Part shown: piece after piece, positions 1 through 8,800 of the stretch
Position numbering within the stretch: position 1 is the first letter of the stretch
Layout: every line of letters starts with the position of its first letter
Origin: Romboutsia hominis
GTDB taxonomy: Bacteria > Bacillota > Clostridia > Peptostreptococcales > Peptostreptococcaceae
Assembly: GCF_900002575.1 (NCBI RefSeq)
Contig: NZ_LN650648.1
Coordinates: forward strand, 2,705,565 to 2,769,564
Reading direction: 5' to 3'
DNA length: 64,000 bases
Made by a program: the position numbers and the translations under genes
Notes under the pieces: generated by a model
Seen by the model: the letters and a program-made list of their open reading frames with translations, nothing else
Told to the model about the DNA's origin: nothing
Databases searched by the model: none

Positions 1-190
1 ACCTTTCTTCTTCTCTATGAGATTCTTCTATAGTAGGATTTTTTAAGCTTACATAGTCTGCTAACCCAAGTCCTTCTGAATCTAACAAAAAGTATTGATA
101 TATCTTATCATTTTTTTCTTGCCATATTATTAAAAGTCCCATACTTCCCATTAATCTAGAATTGGTTACCTTTGCATATTTGAATTTCAC
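1..190 (-). CDS. Partial CDS, unknown protein (N-terminal 63 residues)
   Basis: An open frame begins at a GTG (190-188) eight bases after an AAGGAAG ribosome binding site and runs off the left edge without a stop. The visible part starts MKFKYAKVTNS and continues with a hydrophobic stretch (GSMGLLIIWQ), then a segment around LDSEGLGLADYV and an acidic, Glu-rich end. I do not recognise the family. The upstream spacer of about 250 bases is shared with the divergent HAD gene. That the gene is real rests on the good ribosome binding site and the uninterrupted frame; the function is unknown. Confidence 0.6.
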   Translation of the reverse strand, partial: MKFKYAKVTNSRLMGSMGLLIIWQEKNDKIYQYFLLDSEGLGLADYVSLKNPTIEESHREEER

Positions 191-384
191 AAAATCACTT
201 CCTTATTGGAGATATTTATTTAATAAATTTTTTTAATATCAATATAATTTCTTATTAATACATATGTTATAAATAACATATAATCTCATAAGATATTTTA
301 CAATTAGATTTTAACTATTAACTATAAATTATAATATAAAATAATAAAATCTACCAAAAAAAATTTAAATTTATTTTGTATAAG

Positions 385-415
385 TTCACAACTTAAATAA
401 ATTTTGTAATATAAT
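385..415 (+). promoter_or_regulatory. Possible sigma-A promoter of the HAD phosphatase gene
   Basis: A perfect TATAAT (410-415) lies 29 bases before the start codon of the HAD gene. The best -35 is TTCACA at 385-390, which leaves a long 19-base spacer, so the -10 is the convincing half. The rest of 191-384 is AT-rich and holds only a small inverted repeat (TATGTTA-TAAA-TAACATA). Confidence 0.35.
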
Positions 416-444
416 AAAATAAATGTTTAATAGAGGTGATATTA

Positions 445-1173
445 ATGAGAAATATAGCAGCTTTTTTTGATATAGATGGTACTCTATATAGAGACTCTCT
501 TATGGTTGAACATTTTAAAAAGCTCATTAAGTATGACATAATAGATCAAAAAGCATGGTACGATAATGCAAGAGATGCTTTTATGAATTGGGATAAAAGA
601 CAAGGTAATTATGATGATTATCTAGATGATGTTTGTAATTTATATGTAGAATCTCTAATTGGACTTGATAAAAATTATATTGATTTTACTAGTGACCAAG
701 TTATAAAGCTTAAATCAGATAGAGTGTATAAATACACTCGTTCAAGAATAAAATGGCACTTAGAAAATAATCACATAGTAATATTTATATCTGGTAGTCC
801 TGATTTCTTAGTTGGAAAAATGGCTGAAAAATATAATGTTACTGATTTTATAGGAAGTAATTATGTTTTTGAAAATGGAACGTTCAATGGCACAGTAATT
901 CCTATGTGGGACTCTAAAAGTAAGAACACTGCTATTGATGACTTCGTAAAAAAATATAATATAGACTTATCTATTTCTTATGCTTACGGAGATACAAATG
1001 GTGATATTAATATGTTAAGAAGAGTTGGCAACCCTATAGCTATAAATCCAACTAAAGAACTTCTAAATCATATAGCAAAAGATCCTGTTATATCTAATGC
1101 TGCTAAAATAGTAGTCGAAAGAAAAGATATAATATATTCACTTTCTCCGAATGTAGATATCCTTAGTATATAA
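445..1173 (+). CDS. HAD superfamily IB hydrolase (phosphoserine phosphatase-like)
   Basis: A 242-residue cytoplasmic phosphatase of the HAD-IB group. Motif I is FFDIDGT with the nucleophile/acid pair D9 and D11; motif II is the Ser in FISGSPDF; the motif III lysine lies in the segment DSKSKN; motif IV is AYGDTNGDINML, which supplies the Mg2+-binding Asp. Proteins of this type hydrolyse phosphomonoesters such as phosphoserine or related small metabolites; the substrate cannot be read from the sequence. The start is the ATG at 445 behind AGAGGTGAT; an upstream in-frame GTG at 436 lies inside that ribosome binding site and is rejected. The gene stands alone, followed by a terminator. Confidence 0.85.
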   Translation: MRNIAAFFDIDGTLYRDSLMVEHFKKLIKYDIIDQKAWYDNARDAFMNWDKRQGNYDDYLDDVCNLYVESLIGLDKNYIDFTSDQVIKLKSDRVYKYTRSRIKWHLENNHIVIFISGSPDFLVGKMAEKYNVTDFIGSNYVFENGTFNGTVIPMWDSKSKNTAIDDFVKKYNIDLSISYAYGDTNGDINMLRRVGNPIAINPTKELLNHIAKDPVISNAAKIVVERKDIIYSLSPNVDILSI

Positions 1174-1221
1174 CATAAATTTAATTATCGAATTTAGATA
1201 ATTTTCAATAATAAATATTTG

Positions 1222-1256
1222 AAAAGTCCTTGATATAATAATTCTTGGACTTTTTA
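1222..1256 (+). terminator. Intrinsic terminator after the HAD gene
   Basis: AAAAGTCC pairs with GGACTTTT across a 17-base loop and is followed by a T run. It lies only about 20 bases before the next start codon, so it could also be read as a leader hairpin of the zinc-ribbon gene. Confidence 0.5.
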
Positions 1257-1276
1257 ACTTATTAAAGGAGGTTAAT

Positions 1277-2068
1277 ATGAATTCTAAAGAAAATAATTCA
1301 AGTAAAAACTTAGAAGATTCTATAGAAAAGCTTAGTAAAAACTTATATCTTGAATCACCTGACTTGTGGATTGAGTTTTCAGGAAAAGTAAATGATAATA
1401 TTTTCGATGAAATGGTGCTGTTCTTTGCTATTAAATATAATTATAAATCAATAGTAGAACATGCTATAAGCAATAACCTTATAGACCTAAATGCACCTTC
1501 TAGAAATAATGATTATCCTAATATAAAAGAACATCTTATTTTCATAGCAAAACAAAATAAGTCTTTAGATATACTTAACTATCTTGAAGCTTCTTCATCT
1601 TGTAATAATATTGATAAAGATACAATAGTGAAAAAAATAGACGATTCTACATCTAATTCAAATGCCAATAAAGGAAATAAATATTTTCCTAGATATCTTT
1701 GTGATCATTGTAATCACAATATTTTTGAATCTGGGTATAGAGTTTCTGAGTCTATAGAGTATAAATATTCATTAGAAAATGATAAACCCATAGAAGTTTC
1801 TAGAAAACTATCTAACTTAGTAGTGTGCTGCAATTGTAATAAAGATCTTAAGGATATATCTATTGAGAGCTTAAATGAATTATGTTCTATACAAAATTGT
1901 ACGAATTGTGGTTCAAATTTAACTGTAGTTGGAATCACAGATAAGTCTAAAATGTCATTTGATAATAATCTAGGTAAATTTTCTAATATATCTAAGTCTT
2001 ATCACTGTTCTAAGTGTGACTCAAAAATTAGTGAAAAGCAAAGAGAATTTTTTAATATAGTTAGATAG
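1277..2068 (+). CDS. Hypothetical protein, helical N-terminus plus zinc-ribbon C-terminus
   Basis: A 263-residue soluble protein with an AAAGGAGG ribosome binding site. Residues 1-110 are helical; the part around 45-108 (FFAIKYNYKSIVEHAISNN, then FIAKQNKSLDILNYLE) has the spacing of ankyrin-like helix pairs, though this is weak. A low-complexity Ser/Asn/Asp link (about 110-135) leads to a cysteine-rich half with pairs at C142/C145, C184-C185/C187, C208/C211 and C244/C247, enough for two zinc ribbons. I do not recognise a named family. Zinc binding is inferred from the CxxC pairs. It sits alone between two terminators, so its neighbours do not suggest a function. Confidence 0.75.
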   Translation: MNSKENNSSKNLEDSIEKLSKNLYLESPDLWIEFSGKVNDNIFDEMVLFFAIKYNYKSIVEHAISNNLIDLNAPSRNNDYPNIKEHLIFIAKQNKSLDILNYLEASSSCNNIDKDTIVKKIDDSTSNSNANKGNKYFPRYLCDHCNHNIFESGYRVSESIEYKYSLENDKPIEVSRKLSNLVVCCNCNKDLKDISIESLNELCSIQNCTNCGSNLTVVGITDKSKMSFDNNLGKFSNISKSYHCSKCDSKISEKQREFFNIVR

Positions 2069-2128
2069 AAACTAATTGTATTCTATGAAGTATTCTCGCT
2101 AAATTTATATAATAAAATTTATAAAATA

Positions 2129-2174
2129 AGGAGCATCTTTAGATTGATATAATCATTCTAAGATGCTCCTTTTT
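2129..2174. terminator. Bidirectional terminator
   Basis: An 11-bp perfect stem (AGGAGCATCTT at 2129-2139, AAGATGCTCCT at 2160-2170) followed by five T residues on the plus strand. It separates the convergent zinc-ribbon gene and the minus-strand membrane-protein gene. Confidence 0.85.
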
Positions 2175-2180
2175 ATAAAT

Positions 2181-2672
2181 TTATATATTTTTTAATATTT
2201 TTTTAAGCTTATTATTGTAATACTCTATAAACAAACTATAAATATGGTCATATACTAAAAATGTGACTTCAAAAAACACTATTGTAAAAATATTTATAGG
2301 TATATATACAAATTCTTTTATTATAAAAAACACAATGCCTATTGAAATATTGGCAAATACTAATTTTAATATATATTCAATGTATATTGATCTATCTTGT
2401 TCTATTATATATTTGAATAGTCCATACAATCCAAAAGTAAATATATATAAAATCCATTGAAACTTATTAGCCATAACAAAAAAGCTTAGTGTAAACACTC
2501 CTAAATAAAATACAACTCCCCTTTTAGGACCAAACTCCATTATAATTATAGAAATTACTAGTGAGGCAATTCCCATTAAAAATAATGTATTTATAGGTAT
2601 TATATTTATAAGCATTAATAAAATTATGTTTATTGCTAATAAAACTCCTCCTAAAGCTATTTTTTTACTCAT
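2181..2672 (-). CDS. Hypothetical multi-pass membrane protein
   Basis: A 163-residue, highly hydrophobic protein with about five membrane segments (for example around residues 6-25, 27-46, 52-72, 72-90, 105-150) and short charged loops; it ends in a lysine-rich tail (NKLKKILKNI). No family is recognised. The ribosome binding site is AAGGGT, and the gene starts 10 bases after the TPR/poly-Cys gene, so it is very likely the last gene of a three-gene operon with the TPR protein and the DUF5685 protein. By context it could be their membrane partner; that is inference only. Confidence 0.7.
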   Translation of the reverse strand: MSKKIALGGVLLAINIILLMLINIIPINTLFLMGIASLVISIIIMEFGPKRGVVFYLGVFTLSFFVMANKFQWILYIFTFGLYGLFKYIIEQDRSIYIEYILKLVFANISIGIVFFIIKEFVYIPINIFTIVFFEVTFLVYDHIYSLFIEYYNNKLKKILKNI

Positions 2673-2682
2673 ATTAATACCC

Positions 2683-3126
2683 TTAGAAGCAATCTACCAA
2701 GTCACCACCACAGCACTCACAACAAGAATCTAAACACCATAGCTTCATACAATCTTCACAACAATCATCTCCACAACAGCAACAACAATCATCACAGCAA
2801 CAACAACAGCAACCGTCTAGGTCTGAACGTCTTCTTCTGTTGTATCTATATGATCTATCTCTATAATCATCTCTGTAGAAGTTGTATTGTTTTAAAGCTT
2901 TTTCATATTCAGGATTACCAGGTTCTATGGCATTAGCTTTTTTTATACATTCTTCACCTTCTTCATAGTATCCTATATTCATAGCAGATACTCCATTTAG
3001 GTAATACCAATTTGCACATCTATCTTTCATTTTATTTAATAGCTCATGTGCCTTTTCAAAATCTTTGTTATTCATTAACTTAATTATGGGGCTAAACATT
3101 TCATTATTATAAGTATTACTGTACAT
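2683..3126 (-). CDS. TPR protein with poly-cysteine tail
   Basis: A 147-residue protein. Residues about 10-80 form one to two tetratricopeptide-like helix pairs (DFEKAHELLNKMKDRCANWY, then GYYEEGEECIKKANAIEPGN). A charged Arg/Tyr/Asp link follows (85-104), and the last 42 residues hold 20 cysteines, including runs of six (106-111) and five (114-118), ending CCECCGGDLVDCF. From memory a similar cysteine tail is found on some clostridial J-domain proteins encoded beside DUF5685 genes, but no J domain is present here. Its start overlaps the DUF5685 gene by 11 bases, indicating translational coupling. Metal binding or lipidation of the tail is possible but unproven. Confidence 0.8.
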   Translation of the reverse strand: MYSNTYNNEMFSPIIKLMNNKDFEKAHELLNKMKDRCANWYYLNGVSAMNIGYYEEGEECIKKANAIEPGNPEYEKALKQYNFYRDDYRDRSYRYNRRRRSDLDGCCCCCCDDCCCCCGDDCCEDCMKLWCLDSCCECCGGDLVDCF

Positions 3127-3955
3127 TTACTTCACACCCTTTTTCTAATATATTTTGGTATCTAAGATATACTCCTGAATACACTATATTTTCTATTATT
3201 CCTCTATTTATCTTTATATCCAAATTATCTATACTATTAGACAACATTCCTAAAGACATGCTTATAAGTTTATCTACTCTTGTTTTTAGTTCATCTTTTT
3301 TATTTATATATTCTATAAATGGATTGTACCTACCTTTTTTGTAGTCTTTTTCTAAATCTTCATAAGCATCAAGTATATATATATACTTACCTACATTAAA
3401 TCCAATTCTTCTTAAATCATCCTCGAACTCATCTTCTTTATACGCAAAAATCTCTGCCATAAGATTTCCAAAAGTATTCGATACCATATCTATATTAGTA
3501 TTATTTTCTTTTTCTAATTTATATAAATGATCTAGCTGAGATTTTATTATATCAGCTTTCTTGGGATATTTTTCATAAGCTAATTTAAGCTTTTTCTTAT
3601 ATATACTATATGCTAATTTATCTTTTATACCATTATCATCTCTTAAATTATCTTCTAATTTATAATATGTCAGAAGCACATTCATACTTGCTGCATACTC
3701 TGTAATTTCATTTGTTATTTTCTTTTTCTTTTTGAATGGATTTACTATACATCCTTCTTCTATAACCAAAGACTTAGGTCTATATACTGAAGTTAAAACC
3801 AATATTAAAAATGTTATATCATAATTTAGAGATAGTCTTGATATCTCTCCATGATTATCTTTTAGATATTTGCATAACCCACAGTAATATCCTCTATAAT
3901 GCTCATATTCTCTAAATGTTAGGTCCATTTTATTAACTTTTACATAACCAAACAT
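3116..3955 (-). CDS. DUF5685 family protein
   Basis: A 279-residue protein recognised by its N-terminus: MFGYVKVNK followed by a Tyr-rich segment and C25-G-L-C28, then SLNYDITFL. These are hallmarks of DUF5685, a mostly helical family of unknown function. Further cysteines occur at EEGCIV and near the C-terminus (EKGCEV). A Lys-rich patch (PFKKKKKI) follows the second cysteine. It is the first gene of the three-gene unit with the TPR/poly-Cys protein and the membrane protein, with an AGAGAGGAT ribosome binding site. Family assignment is from memory of its conserved N-terminus. Confidence 0.75.
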   Translation of the reverse strand: MFGYVKVNKMDLTFREYEHYRGYYCGLCKYLKDNHGEISRLSLNYDITFLILVLTSVYRPKSLVIEEGCIVNPFKKKKKITNEITEYAASMNVLLTYYKLEDNLRDDNGIKDKLAYSIYKKKLKLAYEKYPKKADIIKSQLDHLYKLEKENNTNIDMVSNTFGNLMAEIFAYKEDEFEDDLRRIGFNVGKYIYILDAYEDLEKDYKKGRYNPFIEYINKKDELKTRVDKLISMSLGMLSNSIDNLDIKINRGIIENIVYSGVYLRYQNILEKGCEVNVQ

Positions 3956-3991
3956 ATTTTTATCCTCTCTAATAGTTTATTTAATTTACTT

Positions 3992-4489
3992 TTAGATATT
4001 TATAATTTCTACATATATATCTTCAAATTTTATTAATTCATTATCTATTATATTTAAAACTTCCTCGTTAGAATCTATATATAATTTTACCATAGTAGTA
4101 GGTAGCTTAAACCTTTTTGGCCCTACTGATCCCGGATTTATATATATTGTATTTCTTTCTTTAGTTATAGATAATTTATGGGAATGACCATATATAACGA
4201 TATCAAAATCCTGATTCTTTAAGTCTATATCTTTATCTTTTATATTATGTATTAAATATATTTTTTTACCTAATACATTTAATATTTCTTTTTCCTTGAT
4301 ATCTAAACTTTCTATATCTTTATCGCAATTACCTCTTACTGCCTTTACTTTAGCTATATTTTCTAAATCTCTGAGTAATTTTATATTTCCTATATCACCT
4401 GCATGAATTATAAGATTACAATTTTTTAAGTTAGCTAACACTTCTTTTCTCAAAAGTCCATGTGTATCTGATATAACTCCAACAATCAT
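3992..4489 (-). CDS. Metallophosphoesterase, YfcE/MJ0936 family
   Basis: A 165-residue calcineurin-like phosphodiesterase. The metal-binding motifs are in order: VISDTH (D8, H10), HAGDIGN, GNCD, YGHSHK and NPGSVGPKR. Members hydrolyse phosphodiesters with Mn2+ or another divalent metal; cellular substrates are not settled. The start ATG follows AGGAGATAAT. It lies 36 bases upstream of the DUF5685 gene on the same strand with no obvious terminator between, so it may be transcribed with that cluster. Confidence 0.88.
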   Translation of the reverse strand: MIVGVISDTHGLLRKEVLANLKNCNLIIHAGDIGNIKLLRDLENIAKVKAVRGNCDKDIESLDIKEKEILNVLGKKIYLIHNIKDKDIDLKNQDFDIVIYGHSHKLSITKERNTIYINPGSVGPKRFKLPTTMVKLYIDSNEEVLNIIDNELIKFEDIYVEIINI

Positions 4490-4549
4490 TATATTATCTC
4501 CTATGTATTTATATCTTATATAATAAACCTTTTTTGTATATTTTAAAAT

Positions 4550-4576
4550 AAGCTAGCAGAAATTATCTACTAGCTT
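4550..4576 (-). terminator. Weak terminator hairpin
   Basis: AAGCTAG and CTAGCTT (4550-4556 and 4570-4576) form a stem downstream of the small minus-strand gene; the trailing T run on the minus strand is short. Confidence 0.4.
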
Positions 4577-4615
4577 ACTCTAGATTATTATTTGATAATA
4601 TTTGTATCTAAATAC

Positions 4616-4879
4616 TCATAATATAAATTTATTTGTATCACCAAAAGTATCTTCAATTGTAACTACATCTAGCCCTTTATATTCCTTAAATAACCACTTT
4701 ATGTCCTTCATAGCTTGATTTACTTGATTGCTGCTTAAGTTATTTATAAAATACTCTTTTCTCATATCCTTATAACTATTATCTGTTAAAAAGTTCCTTA
4801 TTACTGTAAATGCGAGTACATTTGGTACACTACTTTCTGAACCTTTTTTGTGGCCTTTTTTTCTTGTATACATTCTCAT
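4616..4879 (-). CDS. Small basic hypothetical protein (87 aa)
   Basis: A small soluble protein with a basic N-terminus (MRMYTRKKGHKKGSE) and a helical middle (VIRNFLTDNSYKDMRKEYF). The start chosen is the ATG at 4879, six bases after GGAGGAG; a TTG at 4894 in frame lies inside that ribosome binding site and is rejected. No family is recognised. The basic head suggests nucleic-acid or ribosome contact, but this is only composition. It is monocistronic, between the c-di-GMP gene and a weak terminator. Confidence 0.6.
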   Translation of the reverse strand: MRMYTRKKGHKKGSESSVPNVLAFTVIRNFLTDNSYKDMRKEYFINNLSSNQVNQAMKDIKWLFKEYKGLDVVTIEDTFGDTNKFIL

Positions 4880-4951
4880 TTTATACTCCTCCAAGATATA
4901 TTAATCTTAGTTAAAGTATATATATCTTTGACTTTATGTATTACTATACTT

Positions 4952-6742
4952 TTATTTTTCTTTGCTTATTATATCTATAAATATATCTGTAATCTTAGGA
5001 TCAAATTGGGTACCTCTACAATACATCATTTCTTTTATAGCATCTTCTTTATTTTTTACTATATTATATCCTCTATCATTAGTCATAGCATCATAAGAAT
5101 CTACTATATTTACTATTCTAGCCATAATAGGAATTTCTTCTCCTCTAAGGCCCAGTGGATACCCTTTACCATCATATCTTTCATGATGTGCGAGAATACC
5201 TATAGCAACATGTGATAGTTCACTTGATGTTTGAAGTATTCTGTACCCTTTTTCTGTATGAGATTTTATTATATTAAATTCATCTTCAGTTAATTTTCCT
5301 TTTTTTAAGAGTATCTCTTCACTGATACCTATTTTTCCTATATCATGTAACTTTGTTACTAATTCTAGTTCATCTAATTGAGCAGTTGTAAATCCTAACC
5401 TTTTTCCTATTTTGATTGCATAATTTGTTAGTCTTTGAGTATGTTGTTCAGTTTCTAAATTTTTTTCTTGAAGAGATTTATTTAATGAAAATATTATGGA
5501 ATTTCTTACACTTTTAGAATTTAAAAGCTTTTGTCTATATAACTTTTCTTCTGCTTCTTGGAGATTTGTATAAATATCTTCACCTAAACAATTTTTTATA
5601 GATGATCCTAAAGAAATACTCATGTCAATAAGATTAAAGTCACCTTTTTCACATTCATCAATTATTTTAGATATCGCTTCTTCACATTTTTGTTCATCAC
5701 AATTTGGTATAAGTATAACAAATTCATCGCCACCCCACCTAAATATGAAGTCTTCCTCTCTAGTTACACTTTTTAATATCTTAGCCATTTCCTTTAATAA
5801 TCTATCTCCTTCAAGATGACCAAATGTATCATTTATAACTTTTAAACCATTAACATCTCCCATTATAACTCCTATAGGAAGATGTTCGATATTATTTAAT
5901 TCTTCTTTTTTCTCCTCAAAACAAGCTCTATTGTATACCCCTGTTAAACTATCTGTAAAGCTAAGTTTCATTAGTTTTTCTTTTAGTTCTGTTTTTTCAG
6001 TAACATCACTAGATATACCTACTATTCCCCATACTTGACCTTGTTCATCTATCACAGGTACTTTTATAGTTTCTTCTATTATTTCTCTACCATCTTGACC
6101 GTTGATTCTTCGCTCGACCACTTTCATCTTTTTACTTTCTATTATTGCTTTATCTTCTTCCATAAATCCCCTAGCTACTTCTTCAGATACAGTTTGTGTT
6201 TCAATATCATTCTTTCCTATCATACTTCCTATTCCTAGTGCATCATAATGTTCTTTCCATTTTTTGTTATACCCTATATATTTACTGTCTCTATCTTTAT
6301 AGAAAATGTATTGTGGCAATGTATCTATTATTGTTCTTAATATATTTTCTCTCTCTTCTAATTTACTTTGTTCTTCCTTTAAAGGTGTTATATCTATTAA
6401 CATACCCATTACACCTATTATTTCTTCGTATTCATTTATATAAGGAGTAACATAACACTGACTAAATTTACCATTTATGCACACTTCAAAATTCTTAGGC
6501 TCTTTAGTCATAATTACAGACTTAAAATCTTCATTACATATATCATTGTTGCTACACTCTAAACATTTGTTATTTATTACACTTATATCTTCATTATTTC
6601 TAAAGTTGTATATATGTTTAAATGCCTTGTTCGTGGCAATTAATTTTCCATCTAAATTTTTTATCCATATTGGAAATGGTATATTATCCATTATTATATT
6701 ATTACTAGTTTGTGTATCTTCTTTCTCGGTTTTTAATAACAT
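4952..6742 (-). CDS. PAS-PAS-GGDEF-HD-GYP c-di-GMP signalling protein
   Basis: A 596-residue soluble regulator. PAS domains lie at about 15-120 and 130-250, the diguanylate cyclase domain at about 258-405, and an HD-GYP phosphodiesterase domain at about 425-592. GGDEF is intact (337-341), with a product-inhibition RxxD site at 328-331 in the right spacing. HD-GYP is also intact: LHDIGK (465-470), the HHE motif and DGKGYP (524-529). The protein therefore has both c-di-GMP-making and c-di-GMP-degrading signatures. The first PAS has an unusual C60-x2-C63-x5-C69 cluster that could bind a metal or sense redox. No membrane segment is seen. It is a single gene with an AGGGG ribosome binding site. 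Confidence 0.9.
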   Translation of the reverse strand: MLLKTEKEDTQTSNNIIMDNIPFPIWIKNLDGKLIATNKAFKHIYNFRNNEDISVINNKCLECSNNDICNEDFKSVIMTKEPKNFEVCINGKFSQCYVTPYINEYEEIIGVMGMLIDITPLKEEQSKLEERENILRTIIDTLPQYIFYKDRDSKYIGYNKKWKEHYDALGIGSMIGKNDIETQTVSEEVARGFMEEDKAIIESKKMKVVERRINGQDGREIIEETIKVPVIDEQGQVWGIVGISSDVTEKTELKEKLMKLSFTDSLTGVYNRACFEEKKEELNNIEHLPIGVIMGDVNGLKVINDTFGHLEGDRLLKEMAKILKSVTREEDFIFRWGGDEFVILIPNCDEQKCEEAISKIIDECEKGDFNLIDMSISLGSSIKNCLGEDIYTNLQEAEEKLYRQKLLNSKSVRNSIIFSLNKSLQEKNLETEQHTQRLTNYAIKIGKRLGFTTAQLDELELVTKLHDIGKIGISEEILLKKGKLTEDEFNIIKSHTEKGYRILQTSSELSHVAIGILAHHERYDGKGYPLGLRGEEIPIMARIVNIVDSYDAMTNDRGYNIVKNKEDAIKEMMYCRGTQFDPKITDIFIDIISKEK

Positions 6743-7021
6743 TACCCCTCTCCCCCTGCTTATTACTACCTAAATAATATTATAAAATAATGATTTTTAT
6801 ATTTCTACATATATTAAATATATTAGATCATAAAAATATTTTATATTATATATATTTCCTTACTCCATTTATACCAAACATGTTATCACTTATTGCTTAT
6901 TTAAAAATGGGTATTCTTAATTGTTTTTATACTAAATTTTATGAATAAAAATATTATATCCTTAATAGTATTAATTAAAGGTAAACAAGCCTAAGATTAT
7001 TATCAATATAAGGGGGATACT

Positions 7022-7297
7022 ATGTTAAATGTATTTGTTAGGGATTTAAATGAAAAAACTAAATCTATAAGAAGTAAAGGCTATATTCCAGGTGTTATAT
7101 ATGGAAACAAATTAGATAAAAGCATACCTATTTCAGTATATAAAACAGATTTCACTAGATTAATAGATTCTAAGAATCATGATGGTTATATTCAACTAAA
7201 TCTAAATAACAAAGTATACAATTGCATTATTACAGATGTTCAAGTAGATAGTGTAAAAGATTTGTTCTTACATATAGACTTTAAAGAGATGAAATAA
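7022..7297 (+). CDS. Short bL25-family ribosomal protein
   Basis: A 91-residue protein matching the 5S-rRNA-binding domain of bL25/Ctc: the segment around SIRSKGYIPGVIYGN and the C-terminal DVQVDSVKDLFLHIDF are typical. The C-terminal TL5/Ctc domain of longer Firmicute members is absent, so its length is close to that of E. coli L25. It would bind 5S rRNA in the large subunit or act as a stress-associated variant. A strong AAGGGGGA ribosome binding site precedes the ATG, and a terminator follows directly. Confidence 0.75.
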   Translation: MLNVFVRDLNEKTKSIRSKGYIPGVIYGNKLDKSIPISVYKTDFTRLIDSKNHDGYIQLNLNNKVYNCIITDVQVDSVKDLFLHIDFKEMK

Positions 7298-7303
7298 AAT
7301 ATA

Positions 7304-7331
7304 AAAAAGGAGAGTAAAACTCTCCTTTTTT
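7304..7331. terminator. Bidirectional terminator
   Basis: A GGAGAGT / ACTCTCC stem flanked by A and T runs, placed between the bL25 gene and the convergent MATE gene. Confidence 0.85.
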
Positions 7332-7400
7332 ATATTTTAACATTCGTGTCTGTTAACCATCATTCTTTTAAATTTAAATGTTCAATCATATTTACTATGA

Positions 7401-8771
7401 CTACATTATTTGCTCTAAATTTGAATTTTTATACTTAAATGACTTGTGATTTTTATATTTCTCAATTGTTAAAATCATACCTAGTATAGTTAACGTAATT
7501 AGTTCAGCTAAAGGTAATGATAAGAAAACTCCTCTAACACCTATTATTGGAGGTAAAATCATTGTTAATATAAACTGAAACAAAAATCCCCTTCCTATTG
7601 ACAATATGTTAGCATATATATTTTTTCCTATTGCTTGATAATATCCACTCATCGCAAATATGATACCTATAACAGGGCTTCCTAAACAATATATTAATAT
7701 TTCGCTATATGCAAATTCTATATTTTCACTACTTATTCCAAATATTTGTATAAGTTCTCTTCCAAATGAGTTAATGCCTATATATACTAATGTTCCACCT
7801 ATTGCACATACCCCAATAGTTATATATAGTAATTGTCTCATTCTTTTTATTTTGTTCGCTCCATAATGATACCCTATAAGAGGTTGTAGACCTTGTGATA
7901 TACCCATGCAAGTATTAACTAAGAAGCAATTAATATAAGTTGCAACTGTATATATAGCAACATCTACTGTATTTCCATATAAGTACATTGTTTTATTTTG
8001 AACAAATAATATTATTCCATATGATAACTGTATTGCAAAACTTACAAATCCTATTTTAAGTATTTCTTTTAATATACTTACATCTATTTTTAAATACTCT
8101 TTCTTAATCTTTATATTAGCGTTCCCTTTTACAAAGTAGTATAATGATACAACTGTTGATATAAATATACTGGCGCTAGTTGCCATAGCAGCACCCTTAA
8201 CCCCATATCCAAGTTTCATAACAAATACCCAGTCTAATATAATATTACAAATAGCACCTATTCCTATCATCATCATTGATAACTGTGGTCTACCATCTGC
8301 TCTTACTATTGGATTTAACGCTGTTGAAAACAAATATGGTATGGTTATTAAGTAAATTACACTATAATAATCTCTTGCATTTTCTATAGTATCTTTTTCT
8401 GCACCTAGCATCTTAAGTATCGGTTCTCTAAACATAAACCCTAAAATCATAATTATAGCGCCTATTAATACTATGGATGTTACAGATATTCCTAAACACT
8501 TTTGAGCACTTTCTTTATCTTGTTTTCCAATATATATGGCAATTATGCTACTTGACCCAATCCCTATCATAAGACCAGTTCCAACTATAACAGTTACAGC
8601 TGGCCAGACTATATTAACACTTGCAAGACCTACTTCTCCCACTCCTTGACCTACAAATATACCATCTACCATAGTGTAGATAGTATTTAGTACAACGCCA
8701 ATAACAGATGCAATTACAAATTTTGCCCATACTTTATGTATTGGCACATTTAGAACTTGTTCTATTTTCAT
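7401..8771 (-). CDS. MATE family multidrug/cation antiporter
   Basis: About 456 residues with 12 predicted membrane segments in two six-helix halves, characteristic of MATE transporters: the early segments MVDGIFVGQGVG and VTVIVGTGLMIGIGSS, and matching segments in the second half (GISQGLQPLIGYHYG). Such pumps extrude cationic compounds in exchange for Na+ or H+. The start is uncertain: ATG at 8771 has AAGGAG directly against it and GGGGG 14 bases upstream, while an in-frame GTG at 8801 has no ribosome binding site and lies in a hairpin. I chose 8771. The gene is monocistronic; substrate unknown. Confidence 0.85.
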   Translation of the reverse strand: MKIEQVLNVPIHKVWAKFVIASVIGVVLNTIYTMVDGIFVGQGVGEVGLASVNIVWPAVTVIVGTGLMIGIGSSSIIAIYIGKQDKESAQKCLGISVTSIVLIGAIIMILGFMFREPILKMLGAEKDTIENARDYYSVIYLITIPYLFSTALNPIVRADGRPQLSMMMIGIGAICNIILDWVFVMKLGYGVKGAAMATSASIFISTVVSLYYFVKGNANIKIKKEYLKIDVSILKEILKIGFVSFAIQLSYGIILFVQNKTMYLYGNTVDVAIYTVATYINCFLVNTCMGISQGLQPLIGYHYGANKIKRMRQLLYITIGVCAIGGTLVYIGINSFGRELIQIFGISSENIEFAYSEILIYCLGSPVIGIIFAMSGYYQAIGKNIYANILSIGRGFLFQFILTMILPPIIGVRGVFLSLPLAELITLTILGMILTIEKYKNHKSFKYKNSNLEQIM

Positions 8772-8800
8772 CTCCTTATTTTTATCCCCCTTTAATTTCA

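Noticed and set aside
6743-7021. c-di-GMP riboswitch upstream of the c-di-GMP gene or bL25
   Set aside because: None of the conserved GNA tetraloop/receptor segments are present; the stretch is plain AT-rich spacer.
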